Assembly: GCA_014378185.1 (NCBI GenBank)
Contig: JACMOE010000684.1
Coordinates: 1 to 10,115, forward strand
DNA: 10,115 bases
Direction: 5' to 3'
Source: Gemmatimonadaceae bacterium
GTDB taxonomy: Bacteria; Gemmatimonadota; Gemmatimonadetes; Gemmatimonadales; Gemmatimonadaceae
This document shows, in pieces, positions 1 through 5,666 of the stretch. The notes under the pieces are model-generated. The model was given only the letters and a program-made list of their open reading frames with translations, made no database searches and was not told the origin of the DNA. The first letter of the stretch is position 1, and each line of letters opens with the position of its first letter. The position numbers were made by a program, and so were the translations under genes.

Positions 1-203
1 AATTGTCCATTGCAAGCTTGGAGCTCGCCGATGTCGCCCAGGGCGGCGGGGCCGAGGACGGCGTCGGGGACGGCGTGCGCGATGGCGTCGCCGTCGGAGT
101 GGCCATGGAGATGGACGTCACCCGCAATGGCAATGCCGCCGAGCACGAGCGGACCACCAGGCGCAAAGCGGTGCGAGTCGTAGCCAATGCCCGTGCGGTT
201 CAC
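1..203 (-). CDS. ispF: 2-C-methyl-D-erythritol 2,4-cyclodiphosphate synthase, N-terminal part (runs off the window)
   Basis: IspF is the MEP-pathway enzyme that cyclises the CDP-ME phosphate to ME-2,4-cyclodiphosphate, releasing CMP, in the cytoplasm. Sixty-seven codons are visible from a GTG at 203-201. The reading starts MNRTGIGYDSHRF and holds LVLGGI (20-24 region), GHSDGD (34-39), HA (43-44), DAVLG and ALGDIGE (54-60). Asp9, His11 and His43 correspond to the metal ligands of the family. The full protein is normally about 160 residues, so well over half is missing. The GTG lies 22 bp after the mqnC stop; a GGGGCGA stretch upstream is only a weak ribosome site, but this start puts the metal-binding Asp at the usual position near residue 8-9. 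After Leu61 the family normally continues with Phe-Pro-Asp or similar. Here the last six codons read QACNGQ and do not fit, so the terminal 20 bases are suspect. Its position after mqnC suggests one transcript, with IspF helping to supply the isoprenoid tail of menaquinone (inference). Confidence 0.87.
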   Translation of the reverse strand, partial: MNRTGIGYDSHRFAPGGPLVLGGIAIAGDVHLHGHSDGDAIAHAVPDAVLGPAALGDIGELQACNGQ

Positions 204-225
204 GGACGTTCGCCCCGCGCGCCGG

Positions 226-1281
226 TCACGCCGCGGCGACCGCGACCGCGGCCGCGACGGGTGCGACGATCGAGTAGTCCTGGCGTCGCCGCGCGGACTT
301 GAAGCCGGCGTCGTGGATGAGCCGTTCCATCTCGGCGATGGTGGTGCGGTGCGTGGTATTCGCCGCGGACACGACGTTTTCCTCGATCATGAGGGAGCCG
401 AAGTCGTTGCAACCGAACCGCAGTGCGGTCTGGCCCACCTTGACCCCCATCGTCACCCAGCTCGACTGGATGTTGGGCACGTTCTGGAGTGCGATGCGCG
501 AAATGGCGACGGTGCGGAGGTAGTCCACGGCATCCGTCTTCACCATGTGGGACATGCGCGGGGTGTTCTCCGGCTGCAGCGGCCAGCAGATGAACGCGGT
601 GAAGCCGCCTGTCCGCGCCTGCACCTCGCGCACGCGTTCCAGATGCTCGAGGCGTTCCGCCAGCGTCTCGCCGATGCCGTACATCATGGTGACGGAGGTC
701 TTCATTCCCTCCTGATGCGCGATCTCCATGATCTCCAGCCAACGGTCTGCGCCCGCCTTCTTCTTCGCCACCTCGTCGCGCACGCGCTGCACGAGAATCT
801 CGCCGCCGCCGCCAGGAATGGAGTCCAGCCCCGCCTTCTGGAGCTCACGGATCACGTCACGCGCATCCATGCGGTAGAGCTTTGCCCAGAAGTCCACCTC
901 GCTCGGGCTGAAGCCATGGACGTGAATGGGGTGATGCGTCTTGATGTACCTGAGGAGGTCGAGATACCACTCGAACGGGATGTACGGGTTGTGGCCACCC
1001 TGCATGAGGATCTGCACGCCGCCCAACGCCTTGGCTTCGTCGATCTTGGCGCCGATCTGTTCGTACGACAGCGTCCAGCCCTCGGCGTCCTTGGGCCGGC
1101 GATAGAAGGCGCAGAAGCCGCAGTCGGCGACGCAGACGTTCGTGTAGTTGATGTTCCGGTCGACGATATACGTGACCGTGTTGTTCGGGTGCAGGCGCTG
1201 GCGCACCCGGTCTGCTTCAGCCCCCAGCTCGAGGAGCGGGGCGTTGGTGTAGAAGTCGAGGAGGTCGCGCGTGGGAGGCAT
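226..1281 (-). CDS. mqnC: cyclic dehypoxanthine futalosine synthase (radical SAM)
   Basis: MqnC cyclises dehypoxanthine futalosine in the futalosine route to menaquinone, using a 4Fe-4S cluster and S-adenosylmethionine. The 351-residue reading begins MPPTRDLLDFYTN. It carries NINYTNVC followed by the canonical radical-SAM motif CX3CX2C at Cys50, Cys54 and Cys57 (CVADCGFC), then AFYRRP, ILMQGGHNP, HGFSPSEV, AGLDSIPGGGGEIL, the TMMYG stretch and GGFTAFICWPLQPENTP, all typical of MqnC and distinct from MqnE. The frame stays open upstream to 1587, but the start is the ATG at 1281-1279 because it forms a TGATG junction with the mqnA stop and lines up with the family N-terminus. No purine-rich ribosome site precedes it, so translation is probably coupled to mqnA. 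The C-terminus ends in an unusual Ala/Val-only run after DYSIVAP. Length is close to the usual 360-370 residues. Confidence 0.92.
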   Translation of the reverse strand: MPPTRDLLDFYTNAPLLELGAEADRVRQRLHPNNTVTYIVDRNINYTNVCVADCGFCAFYRRPKDAEGWTLSYEQIGAKIDEAKALGGVQILMQGGHNPYIPFEWYLDLLRYIKTHHPIHVHGFSPSEVDFWAKLYRMDARDVIRELQKAGLDSIPGGGGEILVQRVRDEVAKKKAGADRWLEIMEIAHQEGMKTSVTMMYGIGETLAERLEHLERVREVQARTGGFTAFICWPLQPENTPRMSHMVKTDAVDYLRTVAISRIALQNVPNIQSSWVTMGVKVGQTALRFGCNDFGSLMIEENVVSAANTTHRTTIAEMERLIHDAGFKSARRRQDYSIVAPVAAAVAVAAA

Positions 1282-2117
1282 CAGGCAGCCGGGAGGAAGG
1301 CGAGGGAGCCATTCGGCACGCGCCCGCTGGCGGCGAGCTTGCCGAAGAAGGTCGTGAGCCCCGCGAGGTGTTCGTACCGCAGCCCGTAATCGAGGCCCGA
1401 GAGGTACTCCAGGGCCTTCGACCGCACGACCCCGGTGGCCACCGCAGCCTGCGCGGCCAGTTGATCGAGGTGCGCGAGTCCCCAGTCGCGGGACTGGATG
1501 AGTTGCGCGTGAATCGCGAGGGCGCTGGCAACAGGTGTGGTGCGCTGCGCCACCCACACGGCAAACACGAAGGGCAGCCCCGTCCATTCCTTCCAGACGG
1601 CACCGAGGTCGTACACGTAGGGGTAGTCGGCGGCCATGGCACTCGTGCCGGACGTGAGCAGGAGCGCGGCGTCGCCAATGATGAGGCGCGCGTCGTGCCG
1701 CTGCATCCCACTGCGCGCCAGGTCCGCAATCTCCGCATCCGCTGGTACGAACGCTGGCGCCGACTTCCAGACCTGCTCGAACATCAATTGCAGCAGCGCG
1801 ACGCTCGTCATGGAACTGCGGCTCACCAGCACCCGGGCGTGGTCGAGTGACTCCGCCGGGCGACGAGAGAAGAGCATCACGCTCCGCACGGGTCCATCAC
1901 ACGAGATGGCGAGGTCGGGCAACAGGACGTAGCGCGCTGCATCCCGCGCGTATTCCACGGCGGAGATCACGCTCACGTCAAGCCTGCCCAGCGCCATGGC
2001 CGTGTTGAGGGCCGAGGGCACCCCGTCCACCAGCTCGGCGTCCAGCGGCACGACCTTTCGGTCGATGGCGCCGTACACCGGATAGCAGTTGATGTAGGGA
2101 ATCCGGCCAACGCGCAT
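1281..2117 (-). CDS. mqnA: chorismate dehydratase of the futalosine menaquinone pathway
   Basis: MqnA removes water from chorismate to give 3-[(1-carboxyvinyl)oxy]benzoate, the first committed step of the futalosine pathway. The 278-residue protein begins MRVGRIPYINCYPVYG, the family N-terminal signature, and continues with DVSVISAVEYARDA, LLPDLAISCDGPVRSVMLFSR, SRSSMTSVALLQ, ARLIIGDAALL and WTGLPFVFAVWVA, the last two being strong MqnA/MqnD-superfamily marks (periplasmic-binding-protein-like fold acting in the cytoplasm). The ATG at 2117-2115 lies 2 bp after the mqnE stop, with GAGG about 10 nt upstream. Its own TGA shares a base with the mqnC ATG. MqnD has a related fold, but the GRIPYxN start and SxTSV motif favour MqnA. 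It sits between the radical SAM enzymes that act after it (MqnE next, MqnC later), so the operon supplies consecutive and near-consecutive steps. Confidence 0.93.
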   Translation of the reverse strand: MRVGRIPYINCYPVYGAIDRKVVPLDAELVDGVPSALNTAMALGRLDVSVISAVEYARDAARYVLLPDLAISCDGPVRSVMLFSRRPAESLDHARVLVSRSSMTSVALLQLMFEQVWKSAPAFVPADAEIADLARSGMQRHDARLIIGDAALLLTSGTSAMAADYPYVYDLGAVWKEWTGLPFVFAVWVAQRTTPVASALAIHAQLIQSRDWGLAHLDQLAAQAAVATGVVRSKALEYLSGLDYGLRYEHLAGLTTFFGKLAASGRVPNGSLAFLPAA

Positions 2118-2119
2118 GA

Positions 2120-3289
2120 CTATGCCGCCTCGGCGCGCGGCCGGGGCGGCTGGTCGAACACGCGCAACACCGTGTAGAACGAGTCGCGTTCCGCAGGCGT
2201 CTTGCCCGCGCCGCGAATGAGGCGAAGGATCTCGTCCAGCGACATGGCCTGCGACGTATGTGCGCCGGCTTCATGGTAGATCTTCTCGCGCACCACCGTG
2301 CCTTCCAGGTCGTTGACGCCGAAGTGCAGCGACATCTGCGAGATGGCCGGCGTGACCATGATCCAGTGGGACTTCACATGCGTGAAGTTGTCCAGGAACA
2401 GGCGTCCCACCGCCAGGTTCTTGAGGTCGTCGAATCCCGTGGTGGCGGTGCCGGTGCGGCCCAGCTCCACGCCAAGCTCGTTGTTGTCCGGATGATACGC
2501 GAGCGGAATGTAGGCCAGGAACCCGCCCGTTTCGTCCTGGAGGTCGCGCAGCATGCCGAGGTGGTTGATGCGATCCTCGTACGTCTCGACGTGCCCGTAG
2601 AGCATCGTGCAATTGGTGCGAATGCCAAGCTCGTGCGCGGTGCGATGCACGTCGATGTACTCGGTGCCCGACAACTTTTTTTCGGCGATGGTGGCGCGGA
2701 CACCCGGGCTGAACACCTCGGCGCCGCCGCCAGGCATGGTATCGAGACCGGCCTCGCGGAGGCCGATGAGCACATCGCGGACGGACATCTTGTCGATGCG
2801 CGCGATGTGGGCGATTTCCACGGCGGTGAGCGCCTTGATGTGCACCTGCGGATGCCGCGCCTTGAGGCCGCGAAACATCTCGTCGTAGTAGGCGAAGCCT
2901 GCCTGCATGTCGAGGCCGCCCACGATATGGAATTCGCGGGTGATGTCCCCGTCGACGCTCGCCGCCTCTTCCCACACCTGCTCCATCGTGTACCGGTACG
3001 CACCGGCCTCCTTGGGCAGGCGCGCATAGGAGCAGAACACGCACGTCTTGCGCAGGATGCAGACGTTCGTGGGATTGATGTGCTGGTTGGCCGCGAAGGT
3101 CACCACGTTGCCGTTGCGTGCGCGATTGGACGCATCGGCCATCGCCCCCAGGCCGAGCAGGTCGGCCGTGTGGAACAGCGCGGCTCCATCAGCGGGGGCC
3201 AACCGTTCGCCCGCGATGACCTTGTCGGCGATGGGAAGCAGCGCCGGATCGGTGATGCGCGAGCGGTCGAACGGGACGGCGATGGGCAC
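2120..3289 (-). CDS. mqnE: aminodeoxyfutalosine synthase (radical SAM, unusual cysteine spacing)
   Basis: MqnE joins the MqnA product to the adenosyl moiety of S-adenosylmethionine, giving aminofutalosine. The 389-residue protein has HINPTNVC, EFHIVGGLDMQAGF, YYDEMFRGLKARHP, IKALTAVEIAHIA, AGLDTMPGGGAEVFSPGVR, AHELGIRTNCTMLYGHVET, LRDLQDETGGFLAYIPLAYHPDNNELG and WIMV, the MqnE pattern rather than that of MqnC or CofG/CofH. The cluster cysteines are Cys77, Cys83 and Cys86, that is CX5CX2C (CILRKTCVFC) instead of the usual CX3CX2C. The start is a GTG at 3289-3287: the sequence AAGGAG lies 9 nt upstream, formed by the last two sense codons of fabF. The next in-frame ATG (codon 50) would remove a normal N-terminal segment. 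The gene follows fabF by 6 bp and precedes mqnA by 2 bp, so it starts the mqn block within the fab transcript. Confidence 0.92.
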   Translation of the reverse strand: MPIAVPFDRSRITDPALLPIADKVIAGERLAPADGAALFHTADLLGLGAMADASNRARNGNVVTFAANQHINPTNVCILRKTCVFCSYARLPKEAGAYRYTMEQVWEEAASVDGDITREFHIVGGLDMQAGFAYYDEMFRGLKARHPQVHIKALTAVEIAHIARIDKMSVRDVLIGLREAGLDTMPGGGAEVFSPGVRATIAEKKLSGTEYIDVHRTAHELGIRTNCTMLYGHVETYEDRINHLGMLRDLQDETGGFLAYIPLAYHPDNNELGVELGRTGTATTGFDDLKNLAVGRLFLDNFTHVKSHWIMVTPAISQMSLHFGVNDLEGTVVREKIYHEAGAHTSQAMSLDEILRLIRGAGKTPAERDSFYTVLRVFDQPPRPRAEAA

Positions 3290-3295
3290 GGCGGT

Positions 3296-4540
3296 TTACT
3301 CCTTGAAGCGCTTGACGACGATAGAGACATTGTGGCCGCCGAAACCGGCGCTGTTGCTCAGCACCGCCCTGACATCCCGCTGCCTGGGCACATTCGGCGT
3401 GAAATCCAGATCACCGCACTCCGGATCGGGCGTGGCGAAATTGATGGTGGGGGGAATTACCCCGTCGCGCATGGCCAGCGTGGCGGCAATAAATTCCACC
3501 CCCCCCGCCGCACCCAGCATGTGTCCTGTCATGGACTTGGTGGAGGAGACGCTGAGGCGCGGCGCCGACTCCCCGAAGACCATGGCGATGGCCCTGGCCT
3601 CATTAGAATCGTTCAGCGGCGTGGAAGTTCCATGCGCATTCACGTAATCCACGTCGGCCGCTGTCAGGTTTGCGTCCGCGAGTGCGCCACGCATGGCGCG
3701 CTGCAGTCCCTCGTGATCGGGCAACTGCCCCGTGAGATGATAGGCGTCGCCCGTGGCCCGGTACCCGCCCATCTCGCCATAGATCTTCGCGCCGCGTGCG
3801 AGGGCATGCTCCAGCAGCTCGAGCACGACGATGCCGGCGCCTTCGCCCATGACGAATCCGTCGCGATCCTTGTCGAAGGGGCGCGAGGCCGTTTCCGGGC
3901 AGTCGTTGCGGGTGGACAGGGCGGTCATGTTGGCAAAGCCGCCAATCGACATGGCGGTCACAGCCGCTTCCGATCCGCCGCAGATCATGATGTCGGCGTC
4001 GCCGTACTGGATGGTGCGGAACGCATCGCCTATGGCATGCGCGCTGGTGGCGCACGCGGAGACGGTGGCGTAATTGGGGCCGCGCGCATTGAAGCGCATG
4101 GACACCACGCCCGCGGCGATGTCGGCGATGAACATGGGGATGAAGAAGGGGCTGATCTTGCTCGCCCCGCGCTCGCGGTAGGTGTCGTGCTGGTCCTCGA
4201 AGCTCTTCAGGCCCCCGATGCCACTGCCGACGATGACCCCGAGCCGATCGATGTCATACGTACCGGCGGTGAGGCCGGCGTCAGCCATGGCCTCGACCGA
4301 TGCCGCCACCGCGTACTGGGTGTAGGGATCCGCCCGCTTGGCCTCCTTGCGCTCCATGGTCGAGAGCGGGTCGAAGCCCTTGAGCTCACAGGCGAACCGC
4401 ACGGGAAACGTCGATGCGTCGAACTTCGTGATCGGGGCGGCTCCCGAGACGCCCTTCTGCAAGGCGCGCCAAGTCGTCGCCACATCGTTTCCGATGGGCG
4501 TTACGGCACCGAGACCAGTGACGACGACCCGACGCCGCAT
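3296..4540 (-). CDS. fabF: 3-oxoacyl-[acyl-carrier-protein] synthase II
   Basis: FabF (KAS II) condenses malonyl-ACP with acyl-ACP in the elongation cycle of type II fatty-acid synthesis. The 414-residue protein is full length and begins MRRRVVVTGLGAVTPIGN. The catalytic triad is intact and falls at the same numbers as in E. coli FabF: Cys163 in SACATSAHAIGDAF, His303 in NAHGTSTPLND and His340 in KSMTGHMLGAAGG. GFGGHN near the C-terminus is the usual closing motif. The ATG at 4540-4538 shares a base with the acpP stop (TAATG), so the synthase is translationally coupled to its carrier protein. Its final codons AAG GAG TAA provide the ribosome site for mqnE. No sign of a decarboxylating KAS-Q or a chain-length-factor variant, since the active-site Cys is kept. 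Confidence 0.97.
   Translation of the reverse strand: MRRRVVVTGLGAVTPIGNDVATTWRALQKGVSGAAPITKFDASTFPVRFACELKGFDPLSTMERKEAKRADPYTQYAVAASVEAMADAGLTAGTYDIDRLGVIVGSGIGGLKSFEDQHDTYRERGASKISPFFIPMFIADIAAGVVSMRFNARGPNYATVSACATSAHAIGDAFRTIQYGDADIMICGGSEAAVTAMSIGGFANMTALSTRNDCPETASRPFDKDRDGFVMGEGAGIVVLELLEHALARGAKIYGEMGGYRATGDAYHLTGQLPDHEGLQRAMRGALADANLTAADVDYVNAHGTSTPLNDSNEARAIAMVFGESAPRLSVSSTKSMTGHMLGAAGGVEFIAATLAMRDGVIPPTINFATPDPECGDLDFTPNVPRQRDVRAVLSNSAGFGGHNVSIVVKRFKE
3299..3304 (-). promoter_or_regulatory. Shine-Dalgarno of mqnE inside the fabF 3' end
   Basis: On the minus strand the last codons of fabF read AAGGAG and are followed, after the fabF TAA and six more bases, by the mqnE GTG. Spacing of 9 nt suits ribosome binding. 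This decides the GTG at 3289 as the mqnE start and links mqnE translation to the passage of ribosomes through fabF (inference). Confidence 0.75.
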
Positions 4541-4779
4541 TACTCGCCGACCTTGCCGTTCAGGTAGGCGACGGCATCACCGACCGTGCGCAGCTTTTCC
4601 GCGTCCTCGTCGGGAATGTCGATGTTGAACTCCTTCTCGAATTCCATCACCAGCTCGACGATGTCGAGGCTGTCGGCCCCGAGATCCTCGATAAAGCTGG
4701 CTTCGTCAGTCATCTTGTCGCGCTCGACGCCGAGCTCCTTCTCGATGATGTCACGGACCTTCTTGGCATTGTCGGCCAT
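4540..4779 (-). CDS. acpP: acyl carrier protein
   Basis: AcpP carries growing acyl chains on a 4'-phosphopantetheine arm during fatty-acid synthesis. The 79-residue acidic protein has the attachment motif GADSLD with Ser37 as the modified serine, followed by helix II LDIVELVMEFEKEFNIDIPDE (split as LDIVELVMEFE and KEFNIDIPDE), which is the recognition helix for partner enzymes. Length and charge are typical. The ATG at 4779-4777 is preceded by AGGAG at 8 nt, one of the clearest ribosome sites in the window. Upstream lies a 149-bp spacer, unlike the tight packing elsewhere, which suggests separate control of this highly expressed protein. The stop overlaps the fabF start by one base. Confidence 0.98.
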   Translation of the reverse strand: MADNAKKVRDIIEKELGVERDKMTDEASFIEDLGADSLDIVELVMEFEKEFNIDIPDEDAEKLRTVGDAVAYLNGKVGE

Positions 4780-4787
4780 GGAACTGG

Positions 4788-4792
4788 CTCCT
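4788..4792 (-). promoter_or_regulatory. Shine-Dalgarno of acpP
   Basis: AGGAG on the minus strand sits 8 nt before the acpP ATG. It is well placed and fixes the start, and it is stronger than the sites of most genes in the cluster, consistent with high ACP output. Confidence 0.75.
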
Positions 4793-4812
4793 GTAAGTGA
4801 GAACTGAGGGGA

Positions 4813-4842
4813 AAGTTAGCGAAAGTCGTAGCGAATTGTCAC
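4813..4842 (-). promoter_or_regulatory. possible sigma-70-type promoter upstream of acpP
   Basis: On the minus strand GTGACA (4842-4837, five of six to TTGACA) is followed after 18 nt by TAACTT (4818-4813, matching TATAAT at the T, A and final T positions). Transcription would begin roughly 25-30 nt before the acpP ATG. The surrounding bases are more A+T-rich than the rest of the window. The -10 match is weak, so this is only a candidate; it would let acpP-fabF-mqnEAC-ispF be transcribed apart from plsX-fabHDG. Confidence 0.3.
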
Positions 4843-4850
4843 TCTGAATT

Positions 4851-4927
4851 TGTCGTCCCGAGCGAGGCGAAGGACCCGCGTTTTGTCACTGAACGATCAG
4901 GTCCTTCGCTGCGCGTTCAGGACGACA
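4851..4927. repeat. imperfect palindromic repeat between fabG and acpP
   Basis: A 77-bp inverted repeat begins one base after the fabG stop codon. The outer arms TGTCGTCC (4851-4858) and GGACGACA (4920-4927) are perfectly complementary over 8 bp and extend three more pairs, one of them G-U in RNA. The inner arms GCGAAGGACC (4867-4876) and GGTCCTTCGC (4900-4909) are complementary over 10 bp. Between outer and inner arms lie 8 and 10 unpaired or partly paired bases, and the loop is 23 bases. A second inverted repeat, CTGAAC (4889-4894) with GTTCAG (4915-4920), could form a competing fold. There is no T-run after the stem in either direction, so it is not a standard intrinsic terminator. The GAGCGNNGCGAAGGA type of motif resembles short dispersed palindromes that I recall from intergenic regions of several high-G+C phyla. 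As a transcript element it could stabilise the upstream mRNA end or reduce read-through into acpP (inference). Confidence 0.8.
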
Positions 4928-4928
4928 C

Positions 4929-5666
4929 CTACATCACCATGCCGCCGTCCACCACGAGCACCTGGCCCGTGATGTACGACGCGAGGTCGGACGCGAGGAA
5001 CGCGACCATTCCCGCGATGTCCTGGGGGCTGCCGAGCCGGTCCAGTGGAATCTGGCTCGACAGCGCAGCCCGCGCTTCGGGTGTCATGGCGGCGGTCATG
5101 TCCGTCTCGATGAAACCCGGGGCGATTGCGTTGACCAGGATGTTCCGGGAGCCCAGCTCCTTGGCCACCGACTTGGTGAGGCCGATGAGCCCCGCCTTGC
5201 TGGCGGCATAATTCGCCTGCCCCTTGTTGCCGGTAATGCCCACGATGCTGGCGATGTTGATGATCCGGCCCCAGCGCCGCTTCATCATGCCGCGCGCGGT
5301 TGCCCGGATGGCCACGAACGCCCCCCGGAGGTTCGCGTCGAGCACCATGTCCCAGTCGTCGTCCTTGATGCGGAAGAGCAGGTTGTCGCGCGTGAGCCCG
5401 GCGTTGTTCACCAGGATGTCCACCTGCCCGAACGCGACCTCCACCGCCTGCACAAGCGCCACGACAGACGCGGGATCGCTGACGTCAGCGCCAAAGCCCA
5501 GCGCCCCTCCGCCCAGCTCCTCGGCCACCTCGGCGGCACGCGCCTGGTCACGCCCAACGACGGCAACGCGCGCTCCCGCTTCGGTGAGCGAAGCCGCAAT
5601 GGCGCGGCCGATGCCACGCGTGCTGCCAGTCACCAGCGCGGTGCGGCCCGTCAGGTCGATCTTCAC
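4929..5666 (-). CDS. fabG: 3-oxoacyl-[acyl-carrier-protein] reductase
   Basis: FabG reduces 3-oxoacyl-ACP to 3-hydroxyacyl-ACP with NADPH, the first reduction of the elongation cycle. The 245-residue protein is a classical short-chain dehydrogenase: cofactor motif TGSTRGIG (13-20), NNAG (87-90), Asn112, and catalytic Ser140, Tyr153 and Lys157 in the IASIVG and YAASK motifs. The C-terminal GQVLVVDGGMVM is typical of FabG. The frame is open further upstream to 5837, inside fabD, but the start chosen is the GTG at 5666-5664, which overlaps the fabD stop as GTGA and gives MKIDLTGRTALVTG with the normal short lead before the Rossmann motif. There is no distinct ribosome site, so coupling to fabD is likely. 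Many SDR proteins look alike, but the fab context settles the call. A palindrome follows its stop at once. Confidence 0.97.
   Translation of the reverse strand: MKIDLTGRTALVTGSTRGIGRAIAASLTEAGARVAVVGRDQARAAEVAEELGGGALGFGADVSDPASVVALVQAVEVAFGQVDILVNNAGLTRDNLLFRIKDDDWDMVLDANLRGAFVAIRATARGMMKRRWGRIINIASIVGITGNKGQANYAASKAGLIGLTKSVAKELGSRNILVNAIAPGFIETDMTAAMTPEARAALSSQIPLDRLGSPQDIAGMVAFLASDLASYITGQVLVVDGGMVM

Noticed and set aside
187..1389. A 400-codon plus-strand frame opposite mqnC.
   Set aside because: Same reason; it mirrors the mqnC codon pattern and shows no motif or ribosome site.
1281..1587. N-terminal extension of mqnC by about 100 codons within mqnA.
   Set aside because: The extension has no radical-SAM features and lies wholly inside mqnA; the TGATG junction and family N-terminus place the start at 1281.
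2258..4567. A 769-codon open frame on the plus strand, opposite mqnE and fabF.
   Set aside because: It is a high-G+C shadow frame: its product is rich in His, Arg, Gly, Ala and Val with no recognisable domain, and the minus strand holds two full-length enzymes with intact catalytic motifs.
4851..4927. The fabG-acpP palindrome as a CRISPR or riboswitch element.
   Set aside because: It is a single inverted repeat without spaced direct repeats, and it matches no riboswitch consensus that I recognise.
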